Below are positions 24,901-32,989 of a stretch of DNA of 64,000 nt, piece after piece. The DNA lies in contig NZ_JACCBB010000001.1 in the NCBI RefSeq assembly GCF_013409345.1, forward strand, positions 3,472,001 through 3,536,000, in the 5' to 3' direction. The translations under genes and the position numbers were made by a program. This stretch comes from Kineococcus aurantiacus. Its GTDB lineage: Bacteria; Actinomycetota; Actinomycetes; Actinomycetales; Kineococcaceae. Below the pieces are notes generated by a model that was not told the origin of the DNA, did no database searches, and worked only from the letters and a program-made list of their open reading frames with translations. How positions within the stretch are numbered: position 1 is the stretch's first letter; every line of letters begins with the position of its first letter.

Positions 24901-24911
24901 CGGTGCCGGTC

Positions 24912-26735
24912 TCAGCGGTCCCGGACGTGCCGCCGCACGGCCCGGGCGGCGGCGCCCACGGTCTCGCGCACCCCCTCCACGACGATGCCCCGCGCCGCCG
25001 GGTCGCCCTTGAGCTGCGACTTCACCGTCGAGACGACCTGGTCGAGGCTGACGTGCGGCGGGATCATCGGCACGTCGGGGTCGACGACCGCGTCGAGGAC
25101 GAAGGGGCGGGTCGCCGCCATCGCCTCGGTGAGGACCTCGTCGAGGTCCTCCGGGCCCTCCACGCGGCGGCCCGCCAGCCCCAGCAGCCCGGCCCACCCG
25201 GCGTACGGCACGTCGGGCACGTCCATGGCCGGGCCGAACGGCACCTCCGCCTGCATGGCCCGCGCCTCCCACGCCACGAAGGAGAGCTGGCGGTTGTTCA
25301 GGACGAGGACGACGAACCGGGGGTCCGCCCACGTCCGCCACCGCTGGGCGACCGTCACCAGCTCGGACAGGCCGTTCATCTGCATGGCCCCGTCCCCCAG
25401 CAGCGCCAGGACCGGCCGGTCGGGGTGGGCCTCCTTGGCCGCGAGCGCGTACGGCAGGCCGCCGCCCATCGACAGCAGCGTGCCGGACAGCGACGCCGTC
25501 ATGGTCGGGCGCAGGTCCAGGTCGCGGGCGAACCAGCTCGTGGCGGTGCCGCAGTCGACGGCGATCTGGTGGTCGTCCTCCAGGCGCGCCGACAGCCCCC
25601 GCACCACGAGCTCGGGGTTCAGCGGCTCCGCCTCCGCGCGGGCCCGCTCGGCGCTCCACTCCTCCCACGCCGTGTTCCAGCGCGCGATGTCGGCGCGCCA
25701 CGACGGGTCGGGGTCGGCGCCGGCGAGCAGCGGCAGCAGGGCCGCCAGGGTGAGCCCCGCGTCCCCGACGAGGTTCACCTCGGTGGGGTAGCGCAACCCG
25801 CACCGGGTGCCGTCGACGTCGATCTGCACGGCCCGGGCCTGGCCGGGGGCGGGGTAGTACTCGGTGTACGGCATGGTCGTGCCGACCAGGAGCAGCGTGT
25901 CGCACTGCCGCATGAGGTCGTAGCTGGGCCGGGTGCCCAGCAGGCCGATGGCCCCGGTGACCCACTCGACCCGGTCGTCCAGGACGGCCTTGCCCAGCAG
26001 CGCCTTGGCGACCCCGGCGCCGAGGGCGTCGGCGACGGCCGTCAGCTCCGCGGTGGCGCCCAGGGCGCCGGCCCCGGCGAGGATCGCGACCTTGCGGCCC
26101 GAGCGCAGGACCTCGGCGGCCTGCTCCAGGGCCTCCTGGCGCGGGGTGCCCGGCAGCGACCCCGGGACGGCGGAGGTGTGGGTGAAGCCGTGGCCGTCGG
26201 GGACCTCGGGGACCGCGTCGGCGTCCTGCACGTCGCTGGGCAGCACGATCGCGGTGACGGTGCGCCGTTCCCGGGCGATCCGCGCGGCGCGGTCCACGGC
26301 GTGCTGCACCTGCGAGGGGGAGGTCACCTGGAAGACGAACTCCCCGGCCACGTCGCCGTACAGCCGGACGAGGTCGAGCTCCTGGTAGTAACCGGTGCCC
26401 AGCGCGTTCGTCGCGGTCTGCCCCAGCAGCGCGACCACCGGGACGTGGTCCAGCTTGGCATCGTAGAGGCCGTTGAGGACGTGCACGGCCCCGGGGCCGG
26501 AGGTCACCGCGACGACCCCCAGCGGTGAGCCGCCGAACTTCACGTCGGCGGTGGCGGCGAAACCCGCCGTCTCCTCGTGCCGCACCTGGACGAACTCGGC
26601 GTCCCCGGCCTCCACGGCCCGGCCGACGGCGGAGATGACACCGCCGATGCCGTCGCCGGGGTACCCGTAGAAGCGCCGGGCGCCCCAGCGGCCCAGACGC
26701 GAGACGACGTGGTCACCGACGGTCGGGGAGCTCAT
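24912..26735 (-). CDS. thiamine pyrophosphate-dependent pyruvate oxidase/decarboxylase-like enzyme
   Basis: A 607-residue member of the POX/acetolactate synthase superfamily. The N-terminal Pyr domain has FYGYPGDGIGGV and the catalytic RHEETAGF (Glu54/55). The central FAD/DHP-binding domain spans about 190-330. The C-terminal PP domain has the TPP-Mg motif GDGAMQMNG through VVLVLNNRQLSFV. It is closest in style to quinone-dependent pyruvate oxidase (PoxB) or the uncharacterised TPP-requiring proteins of actinobacteria, rather than to a biosynthetic acetolactate synthase, for which no small subunit is present. ATG at 26735 has GGGGAG on its strand. Confidence 0.87.
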   Translation of the reverse strand: MSSPTVGDHVVSRLGRWGARRFYGYPGDGIGGVISAVGRAVEAGDAEFVQVRHEETAGFAATADVKFGGSPLGVVAVTSGPGAVHVLNGLYDAKLDHVPVVALLGQTATNALGTGYYQELDLVRLYGDVAGEFVFQVTSPSQVQHAVDRAARIARERRTVTAIVLPSDVQDADAVPEVPDGHGFTHTSAVPGSLPGTPRQEALEQAAEVLRSGRKVAILAGAGALGATAELTAVADALGAGVAKALLGKAVLDDRVEWVTGAIGLLGTRPSYDLMRQCDTLLLVGTTMPYTEYYPAPGQARAVQIDVDGTRCGLRYPTEVNLVGDAGLTLAALLPLLAGADPDPSWRADIARWNTAWEEWSAERARAEAEPLNPELVVRGLSARLEDDHQIAVDCGTATSWFARDLDLRPTMTASLSGTLLSMGGGLPYALAAKEAHPDRPVLALLGDGAMQMNGLSELVTVAQRWRTWADPRFVVLVLNNRQLSFVAWEARAMQAEVPFGPAMDVPDVPYAGWAGLLGLAGRRVEGPEDLDEVLTEAMAATRPFVLDAVVDPDVPMIPPHVSLDQVVSTVKSQLKGDPAARGIVVEGVRETVGAAARAVRRHVRDR

Positions 26736-26778
26736 GCCCCCAGCGTCGGTGCCACGTCGCCGGTCCGCACCCGGGACG

Positions 26779-27096
26779 TCAGTCCGTGGGCATGCGGGTG
26801 TGGTGCTGGTCGCCCAGCGGCTGGTCGCCCGGCGACTGGTCGCCGCCCAGCTTGCTCTTGACGGTGCCCGCGACCGAACCGGCCGCGGCGCCGACCTTCT
26901 CCTGGGCGACCGAGCCGGCCTGCTTGGCGAGGTCCCCGGCGCGGTCCTCGAGGTCGACGACGCGCTGCTGCACCTTGGGGTTGCCCCACAGCCTGCCGAC
27001 CGCCGAGGAGATCTGGTCGTACCGTTCCCGGCCCGCCCGCGCGCCGAGCACGTAGCCCGCGGCACCCGCGATGAGGAAGATGGCCTTGCCCTTCAC
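26779..27096 (-). CDS. YtxH-like small membrane-anchored protein
   Basis: A 105-residue protein with one N-terminal hydrophobic segment (IFLIAGAAGYVLGARAGRERY) followed by an amphipathic, Ala/Lys-rich helix (VVDLEDRAGDLAKQAGSVAQEKVGAAAG). This is the pattern of YtxH-type general stress proteins. The C-terminus has GDQ repeats. GTG at 27096 has GGGAGG 6 nt upstream. Confidence 0.75.
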   Translation of the reverse strand: MKGKAIFLIAGAAGYVLGARAGRERYDQISSAVGRLWGNPKVQQRVVDLEDRAGDLAKQAGSVAQEKVGAAAGSVAGTVKSKLGGDQSPGDQPLGDQHHTRMPTD

Positions 27097-27169
27097 GTCG
27101 AACCTCCCGTGAGTTCTCCTGGTTGATCGTCCTGCGTCAACTGTGGCAGCGAGCGCCGCCGTCCGCGCG

Positions 27170-28306
27170 TCAGGAGCGGCGCAGCAGGGCCGCGGCCATG
27201 GCGTCGACGTCCTCGGCGGTGGTGTCGAGGTGGCCGCTGACGCGCAGCGCGGGCCCGTCCATCTCCAGGGGGGCGCGCTCGGGGCCCAGGTGGGTCGTGA
27301 CGACGCCGTCGTCGGCGATGAGCGCTGCCCGCAGCGCCGCGACGTCCACGGGGCGCAGCGGGCGCAGCGTGACGGTCGCGCTGGGTTCGTCGAGGTCCTC
27401 CACGACCTCCCACGTCCCCTCCAGGGCGGCGGCCAGCCGGTGGCGGGTGGCCGTCCCGACCTGCGCCAGGCCGGCGTGGACGGCCGTGGGGCCGAGCTCG
27501 ACGTGCTGGGTCAGGGCCGCGGCGAACCCCAGCCGGCCGGCGACGTTCGCCTCGGTCTGCTCCAGCGGGCCGGTCCGGTCCGCCAGGTCCCCGCGGACGG
27601 CGACGAACCCGACGCCGCGCGGCCCGGCCAGCCACTTGCGGGACGTGCCGTAGACGACGTCGGCCGCGGCGGCCCCCGTGGTGCCCACGTGCCCGAAGGC
27701 CTGCGCGGCGTCGACGACGACGGGCAGACCCGCTGCGCGGCAAGCCGTCACGACGTCGGCGAGGGGCTGGACGGTGCCGCGGTGCGAGCCGACCCAGGTC
27801 AGGTGCACCAGGTCCGGCCGCTGCCGGGCGAAGGAGGCCGTGAACGCCTCGGGGTCCCACCGGTGCGGGGTGTCCACGACGCTCGTGCCGACGCCCAGCT
27901 GGGCCAGCACCGCCAGGTTCGGGCCGTACTCCCCGCGCGGGTGCGCGACGGTGACCGGCAGGTCCCCGGGCCAGCGCAGCAGGACCTGCCGCAGCGCGTC
28001 CTCGGCGCTGTGCACGAAGGCGACGACGCCCTCGTCGGGGGCCCAGCCCAGCAGGGTCCGCACGGTGGCGCGGGCGGTGTCGAGGACGGGGGAGGCCTCC
28101 AGCGCCGCCACGTACCCGCCGCGCTCGGCCTCGCGCCGCAGGTGCGCGCCGACGGCGTCCAGCACGGCCCAGCTGCTGCGGCCGGCCGCCGCGGAGTCCA
28201 GGTGCAGCAGGGTGCGCGGGGGGCGGGTGCGCCGCCACGCGGCGGACAGGGCGGTCAGCCCGGTCGGCTCGGTGGTGGGGTCGGTGGGCGTTCCAGGGGT
28301 CGGCAC
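27170..28306 (-). CDS. egtE: EgtE-like PLP-dependent enzyme (class V aminotransferase fold)
   Basis: A 378-residue fold-type I PLP enzyme. LLHLDSAAAGRSSWAV and REAERGGYVAALEA near the N-terminus match the EgtE C-S lyase of ergothioneine synthesis, and TSRKWLAGPRGVGF carries the Schiff-base Lys. The preceding VVVDAAQAFGHVG has the Asp that pairs with the pyridine nitrogen. EgtE releases ergothioneine from the hercynyl-cysteine sulfoxide made by EgtB and EgtC. The other egt genes are not in this window, so the assignment rests on sequence alone; a cysteine desulfurase-like role is the alternative. Confidence 0.72.
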   Translation of the reverse strand: MPTPGTPTDPTTEPTGLTALSAAWRRTRPPRTLLHLDSAAAGRSSWAVLDAVGAHLRREAERGGYVAALEASPVLDTARATVRTLLGWAPDEGVVAFVHSAEDALRQVLLRWPGDLPVTVAHPRGEYGPNLAVLAQLGVGTSVVDTPHRWDPEAFTASFARQRPDLVHLTWVGSHRGTVQPLADVVTACRAAGLPVVVDAAQAFGHVGTTGAAAADVVYGTSRKWLAGPRGVGFVAVRGDLADRTGPLEQTEANVAGRLGFAAALTQHVELGPTAVHAGLAQVGTATRHRLAAALEGTWEVVEDLDEPSATVTLRPLRPVDVAALRAALIADDGVVTTHLGPERAPLEMDGPALRVSGHLDTTAEDVDAMAAALLRRS

Positions 28307-28349
28307 GGGGCCGATCCTGGCACCGGCGCGCGGGTCGGGGCGGGAGGGC

Positions 28350-28568
28350 TCAGCCCGTGGTGGCGGGGGCCGGGGCGCTCGCCGCGGCGCGCACGGCCCG
28401 GCGGTGGCGCCACGCGACGGCCCCGGCCCAGGCCAGCGCCAGGACGACCGCGAGCGCGCTCTGCCCCCAGCGGGACTCCACGGCGCTGCCGACGGCCACG
28501 ACGAGCAGGGCCAGGCTCAGCAGCAGGTCGGCCGCGTCCAGCCAGGCGCGGCGTCCGGTGGTGTGCAC
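28350..28568 (-). CDS. small two-segment membrane protein
   Basis: A 72-residue protein with two hydrophobic helices (LLLSLALLVVAVGSAVE and SALAVVLALAWAGAVAW) and a basic loop after the second. GTG at 28568 has AAGGGGG about 7 nt upstream. It is divergent from the DtxR gene; the palindrome at 28623-28638 lies between them. The function is unknown. Confidence 0.62.
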   Translation of the reverse strand: MHTTGRRAWLDAADLLLSLALLVVAVGSAVESRWGQSALAVVLALAWAGAVAWRHRRAVRAAASAPAPATTG

Positions 28569-28622
28569 GGCGAACCCCCTTCGTCGGGCCGGATCGTCCC
28601 GGTCGGACCACTGTAACCACGG

Positions 28623-28638
28623 TTTCGGTGCTCCGAAA
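28623..28638. promoter_or_regulatory. candidate DtxR-family operator
   Basis: TTTCGGTGCTCCGAAA: perfect 6-bp arms with a 4-bp centre, 38 bp upstream of the DtxR-family start codon and 55 bp upstream of the divergent small membrane protein. Position and symmetry suggest metal-dependent autoregulation (inference). Confidence 0.5.
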
Positions 28639-28675
28639 AGTGGGAGTGCGGGATGGGGGTGGCAAGCTGGGCGCC

Positions 28676-29404
28676 GTGCCCCGCACCTCGACGCCCTCCT
28701 CGACGACGGCCGGGGTCACCCCGGCCGCGGAGGACTGCCTGAAGACCGTCTACGCCGCCGGCGAGTGGTCCGACGCCAAGATCACCCTCTCGATGCTCGC
28801 GCAGAGCATGGGGGTCTCGGCCTCGACCGCCTCCGAGGCCGTCCGCAAGCTCACCGACGCCGGGCTGCTGCGCCACGAGCGCTACGGCGGCGTGGAGCTG
28901 ACCGACGAGGGACGGTCCCGCGCGCTGGCCGTCGTGCGCCGCCACCGCCTCCTGGAGACCTTCCTCGTCGCCGACCTCGGGTACTCCTGGGACGAGGTCC
29001 ACGAGGAGGCCGAGGTCCTCGAGCACGTCGTGTCCGACCGGATGCTCGACCGCCTCGACGCCCGGCTCGGGCACCCCGAGCGCGACCCCCACGGGGACCC
29101 CATCCCGCGCGCCGACGGCACCGTCCCCCAGCCCGGCGCCCACAACCTGTCCGACGTGCCCGAGGGCGGAGTGGGGGTCGTGGCCCGCATCTCCGACGCC
29201 GACCCCGACGTGCTGCGGTACTTCGCCGAGCTCGGCATCGGCCTGGACCTGCGACTGGAGGTGCTGCAGCGCAGGGAGTTCGCCGGGACCACCGTGGTGC
29301 GGCTGGGCGCGGGGCGCGAGGTCGACCTCGGGGACCCGGCCGTGGCGGCCATCTGGGTGCTGCCCGGGCGCGGGGACGTCCCGGAGCAGGGGGGTGCGGC
29401 GTGA
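28676..29404 (+). CDS. DtxR-family metal-dependent transcriptional regulator
   Basis: A 242-residue repressor. The N-terminal winged helix is EDCLKTVYAAGEWSDAKITLSMLAQSMGVSASTASEAVRKL and so on, followed by a dimerisation/metal domain (RHRLLETFLVADLGYSWDEVHEEAEVLEHVVSDRM; the Glu and His residues are typical metal ligands). The C-terminal part has an SH3-like FeoA domain. It resembles both manganese (MntR) and iron (IdeR) sensors; I cannot separate these. The GTG start at 28676 lacks a clear ribosome binding site. The stop overlaps the ribokinase start. Confidence 0.88.
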   Translation: MPRTSTPSSTTAGVTPAAEDCLKTVYAAGEWSDAKITLSMLAQSMGVSASTASEAVRKLTDAGLLRHERYGGVELTDEGRSRALAVVRRHRLLETFLVADLGYSWDEVHEEAEVLEHVVSDRMLDRLDARLGHPERDPHGDPIPRADGTVPQPGAHNLSDVPEGGVGVVARISDADPDVLRYFAELGIGLDLRLEVLQRREFAGTTVVRLGAGREVDLGDPAVAAIWVLPGRGDVPEQGGAA

Positions 29405-30327
29405 GCCTCACCCACGACAGCCACGGCCGCCCGCAGGCCGAGAAGACCCACGACGTGACGGTCGTCGGCAGCGTCAACGCCGACCTGGCCATCCGCCTCG
29501 AGGACCTGCCGCCGGCCGGGCAGACCGTCCGCGGCTCCGACGCCGAGCGGGGCCTGGGCGGCAAGGGCGCCAACCAGGCCGTGGCCGCCGCCCGCCTGGG
29601 CCGCAGCGTCACCATGGTCGGGGCCGTCGGCGACGACGACGAGGGGCGGGGGCTGCGCCGGCGCCTGGCCGAGGAGGGCGTCGACGTCGAGCACGTCAGC
29701 GCCCTGGACACCCCCACGGGCGTGGCCGTCGTGCTCGTCCACCGCGGGGAGTCGACCATCGTCATCAGCCCCGGCGCCAACGACCGGGTCGACGGCGCGC
29801 GCGTGCAGGACGCCGCGGCGGCCGTCAGCTCCGCGCGCGTGGTGCTGCTGCAGTGCGAGGTCCCGGACGAGGCGCTGCTCGCCGCCGCCCGGCTGTGCAC
29901 GGGCCTGCTCGTGCTCAACCCCGCCCCGGCGCGGCCGCTGCCGCCGGAGCTGCTGACGCGGGCGGACCTGCTGGTCCCCAACGCCGGTGAGCTGGCCGTC
30001 CTGGCCGGCGGGGACGTCGCCGCGGACGTGGAGGGGCTGGTCGCCCAGGCCCGCGCCGTCCGCCCGAACGGCACGACGATCGTCACGCGCGGCGAGCGGG
30101 GGTCGCTGGTGGTGACCCCCGGCGGGCACGCCGAGGTCGGGGCCGTCCCCGCCCAGCTCGTCGACGCGACCGCCGCGGGGGACAGCTTCGTCGCGGCGCT
30201 CGCCGACGGGCTGCTCGACGGCCTGGGGCTGGTGGAGGCCGCGCAGTGGGCCGCGCGGGTCGCCGCGGTCACGGTGAGCCGTCCCGGTGCGTCGCAGTCG
30301 CTGCCGCGCAAGGCTGAGGTGCTCTGA
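29401..30327 (+). CDS. rbsK: ribokinase
   Basis: A 308-residue PfkB-family sugar kinase that phosphorylates ribose to ribose 5-phosphate. The first signature is GGKGANQAVAAARLG, the second DATAAGDSFVAAL with the catalytic Asp (most relatives have DTTGAGD). VVGSVNADL near the start is the substrate-binding strand. The GTG at 29401 overlaps the DtxR-family stop by 4 bp, which makes an unusual regulator-kinase pairing. The gene downstream is another Gfo/Idh/MocA enzyme. Confidence 0.88.
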   Translation: MSLTHDSHGRPQAEKTHDVTVVGSVNADLAIRLEDLPPAGQTVRGSDAERGLGGKGANQAVAAARLGRSVTMVGAVGDDDEGRGLRRRLAEEGVDVEHVSALDTPTGVAVVLVHRGESTIVISPGANDRVDGARVQDAAAAVSSARVVLLQCEVPDEALLAAARLCTGLLVLNPAPARPLPPELLTRADLLVPNAGELAVLAGGDVAADVEGLVAQARAVRPNGTTIVTRGERGSLVVTPGGHAEVGAVPAQLVDATAAGDSFVAALADGLLDGLGLVEAAQWAARVAAVTVSRPGASQSLPRKAEVL

Positions 30328-30342
30328 CACGAGGAGGCGGAC

Positions 30343-31344
30343 GTGAGCGTCGGGTGGGGTTTCGTCGGCACGGGGGGCATCGCGGCGACCGTCGCGCAGG
30401 CCCTGGAGCTCGTCCCGGGCGGGAGGCTGGTCGCGGTCGCCTCCCGCCAGGCCGAGCGCGCCGCCCGCTTCGCCGCCGACCACGGTCCGGGCGTGCACCC
30501 CTACGGCGACGTCGGCGCGATGCTGGCCGACCCCGCGGTGGACGCGGTCTACGTCGCGACGACGCACCCGCAGCACCACGCCCCGGCGAAGGCCGCGCTG
30601 CTGGCCGGCAAGGCGGTCCTGGTCGAGAAGCCGATGACGGTGAGCCTGGCCGCGACCCGGGACCTGCTGGAGACGGCGGCGCAGCGCTCGGTCTTCTGCA
30701 TGGAGGCGTACTGGACGCGGTTCCTGCCCGGGACGCTGGCGCTGCTGGAGCTGCTCGACCGCGGCGACGTGGGGCAGCCGCACGGGCTGCACGCCGACTT
30801 CGGCTTCCCGGCGCCGCCGTCCCTGGCGCGCTTCCACGACCCCGCGATCGGCGGGGGCTCCCTGTTCGACCTGGGCCCCTACCCGGTGGGGCTGGCCCTG
30901 ACGCTGTTCGGGACCCCGCGCACGGTGCGGGCCACGGGGTCGCTGGCCGACTCCGGCGTCGACCGGCAGGTGGGGCTGGCCCTGGACTGGCCCGGCGGCC
31001 AGGTGGCGGCGCTGTCGACGACGATGGTCGCCCGGACGCCGTCGCGGGCGTGGATCGAGGCCGGCGAGGGCTGGGTGGAGGTGGCCTCCCCGCTGCCGGC
31101 GGCGCCGGGCTTCACCGTCCACGCGCAGGGCCCCGACGGCACCGAGCACGTCCGGGTGCACGACCACGCCGTGGCGCACGGGCACCGGTTCATGCTCGAG
31201 CACGTCCACGAGTGCCTGGCGGCGGGCCGGACGAGCAGCCCGCTGGTCACGCCGCGGTTCTCCCTGGACCTGGCGGCGGTGTTCGAGGCGGCCGTCGAGC
31301 AGCTCGGGATCACCCGCGCGCTGGAAGATCGCGGGGCACGTTAG
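30343..31344 (+). CDS. Gfo/Idh/MocA family oxidoreductase
   Basis: A 333-residue NAD(P)-dependent dehydrogenase: Rossmann motif WGFVGTGGIAATVAQ, the VLVEKPMTVSL Lys motif, and GGGSLFDLGPYPVGLAL in the C-terminal domain. GTG at 30343 has GAGGAGG 6 nt upstream. It follows ribokinase by 15 bp, so the two may metabolise the same sugar or polyol. Confidence 0.9.
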   Translation: MSVGWGFVGTGGIAATVAQALELVPGGRLVAVASRQAERAARFAADHGPGVHPYGDVGAMLADPAVDAVYVATTHPQHHAPAKAALLAGKAVLVEKPMTVSLAATRDLLETAAQRSVFCMEAYWTRFLPGTLALLELLDRGDVGQPHGLHADFGFPAPPSLARFHDPAIGGGSLFDLGPYPVGLALTLFGTPRTVRATGSLADSGVDRQVGLALDWPGGQVAALSTTMVARTPSRAWIEAGEGWVEVASPLPAAPGFTVHAQGPDGTEHVRVHDHAVAHGHRFMLEHVHECLAAGRTSSPLVTPRFSLDLAAVFEAAVEQLGITRALEDRGAR

Positions 31345-31353
31345 CGTCGGGCC

Positions 31354-31788
31354 ATGCCGTTGACCGGAGAGTACGAGCCCAGCCCCGAGGCGTGGGTCCG
31401 CGAGCAGGTGGAGCAGTACGAGTCGTCGGGCGGGACGGAGGGCACCACGCTGCGCGGGATGCCCGTCGTCGTCCTGACGACCAAGGGGGCGAAGTCGGGG
31501 AAGCTGCGCAAGCAGGCGCTCATGCGCGTCGAGCACGACGGGTCCTACGCGGCCGTCGCCTCCATGGGCGGGTCCCCGAAGAACCCCGTCTGGTACTACA
31601 ACCTCAAGGCCCACCCGCACGTGGAGCTGCAGGACGGGCCGCAGAAGAAGGACTACACCGCCCGCGAGGTGACGGGTGAGGAGAAGGCGGCGTGGTGGGA
31701 GCGGGCCGTGGCGGCCTACCCGGACTACGCCGACTACCAGACCAAGACCGACCGCGAGATCCCGGTCTTCGTGCTGGACCCCCTCTGA
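31354..31788 (+). CDS. deazaflavin (F420)-dependent nitroreductase-family protein
   Basis: A 144-residue Ddn-like split-barrel protein: [52 protein letters not shown], and a C-terminal [19 protein letters not shown]. The family uses cofactor F420 and is confined largely to actinobacteria. TAGCGT at 31342-31347 sits 6 nt before the ATG with no ribosome binding site, suggesting a leaderless mRNA. Confidence 0.9.
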   Translation: MPLTGEYEPSPEAWVREQVEQYESSGGTEGTTLRGMPVVVLTTKGAKSGKLRKQALMRVEHDGSYAAVASMGGSPKNPVWYYNLKAHPHVELQDGPQKKDYTAREVTGEEKAAWWERAVAAYPDYADYQTKTDREIPVFVLDPL

Positions 31789-31814
31789 CCTGCAGCTCCA
31801 CCAGTCAGACGTCG

Positions 31815-31848
31815 GTCACCCGGACGGTCGTTACGCCGTCCGGGTGAC
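31815..31848 (+). terminator. intrinsic terminator-like hairpin
   Basis: A perfect 13-bp stem, GTCACCCGGACGG with CCGTCCGGGTGAC, and an 8-nt loop, 26 bp after the nitroreductase-family stop. A short T-containing tail follows. Confidence 0.75.
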
Positions 31849-31942
31849 TTCAGCTCAGATCATGGACGAGCCTGCCTAACACTGGGAGTCACACAGAGAA
31901 CACTCTGGGCAACTATCCTCAAGGCAAGAGCAGGAGATGACG

Positions 31943-32362
31943 ATGCGACTCGGAACGGTGACCTCGGCCCCCGCGGTGCGCACGACCTCCCGCGTCGACG
32001 GCCTCAGCGGCAGCGAGTCGATCACCCCCGTCCGGGAGATCACCCCCGACTGGGTCGACGAGGACCCGCTGGACGAACTGACCCGGGCCGACCGCGACCT
32101 GCTCGGCCACCTCTACGGCACCGGCGAGGACGGCTCCGTCGACGTCAGCGCCGCCCCCGTGGCCTCCCTGGCGCGCGAGATCAACCGCGAGCGCGCCGCC
32201 GGCATGGTCTCCGGCCAGCGCGACCTGACCGCCGAGGACCTGCGCCGCATGATCGGCCGGATGACCTTCACGGCCAAGGAGCCGGTGCCCGTCGAGGTGC
32301 AGCTGCGGATCATGACCATGCTCAACGGCGCCCAGCAGGGACGGCTCGACGTCGTCCTCTGA
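31943..32362 (+). CDS. conserved-looking small protein of unknown function
   Basis: A 139-residue acidic protein with no domain I recognise. It has two possible helical parts (LDELTRADRDLLGHLYGT and LREINRERAAGM-like) and ends AQQGRLDVVL. I choose ATG at 31943, which has AGGAG 6 nt upstream; ATG at 31937 would touch the ribosome binding site. Upstream, TATCCT (31914-31919) could be a -10 box and CAGAGAACACTCTG (31894-31907) is an inverted repeat just before it. Confidence 0.7.
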   Translation: MRLGTVTSAPAVRTTSRVDGLSGSESITPVREITPDWVDEDPLDELTRADRDLLGHLYGTGEDGSVDVSAAPVASLAREINRERAAGMVSGQRDLTAEDLRRMIGRMTFTAKEPVPVEVQLRIMTMLNGAQQGRLDVVL

Positions 32363-32404
32363 GCCCGGCCCGGTGTCCTGACCCGGGTCCCCGGTCGCGC
32401 GGAG

Positions 32405-32467
32405 GGGTTCGGATCGTTGTGACAGCGCTGCCGATCATCGGCAGCGTTGTCACAACGATCCGAACCC
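32405..32467. repeat. 63-bp near-perfect palindrome between convergent genes
   Basis: Left arm 32405-32435 (starting GGGTTCGGATCGTTGTGACA) and right arm 32437-32467 are complementary over 31 positions with a single mismatch, around one central C at 32436. It lies between the stops of the 139-residue protein gene and the MarR gene. It can extrude as a cruciform or act as a very strong bidirectional terminator; there is no U-tract. Confidence 0.9.
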
Positions 32468-32482
32468 GCGACCCCGCGACGC

Positions 32483-32917
32483 TCAGCGCTCGCCGTCGAC
32501 CATCCTGAGCAGGACGTCGTTCAGGGCGCTCACCTCGGCCGCGCTCATGCCGAGCCGCTCGGGCCGGTTGGCCTCGCGCACCGCCGGCCACACCGCGGCG
32601 AGCAGGTCGCGGCCCGCGGCGGTCAGGGCCAGCGGGTTGCGCCGGCCCTTGGACCGCTCGGCGTCCCGGGTGACCAGCCCGCGCGCCACCATGCCGTCCA
32701 GGACCCCGCTGATCGACTGCGGGCGCACCAGCACGGCCCGGGCCAGCTGGGCCTGGGTGAACTCGGTGCCGGTGGCCAGGTGAGACAGCACCCCGAACTG
32801 CACGGGGGACAGCCCGTGGGCGGCGAACAGCGCCGTGAGCTCCCGCTCGGCGCGGTGCGCGGCGCGGATGAGCGACCACGTCACGAGGGCGTCGATGTCG
32901 GCGTCGGTCAGGTCCAC
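32483..32917 (-). CDS. MarR-family transcriptional regulator
   Basis: A 144-residue winged-helix regulator: RAAHRAERELTALFAAHGLSPVQFGVLSHLA, the recognition region TQAQLARAVLVRPQSISGVLDGMVARGLV, and the wing DAERSKGRRNPLALTAAGRDLL. It is divergent from the NmrA-like gene across a 72-bp gap and probably represses it in response to a small molecule. GTG at 32917 has AGGAGG about 12 nt upstream, a little far. Confidence 0.9.
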   Translation of the reverse strand: MDLTDADIDALVTWSLIRAAHRAERELTALFAAHGLSPVQFGVLSHLATGTEFTQAQLARAVLVRPQSISGVLDGMVARGLVTRDAERSKGRRNPLALTAAGRDLLAAVWPAVREANRPERLGMSAAEVSALNDVLLRMVDGER

Positions 32918-32989
32918 GGTCGGGTTGCCACCTCCTGGGGGAGCGGGCAGTCTCTCACCAACAGGTTCCTGCTACTCAGGGAGGTCGCC

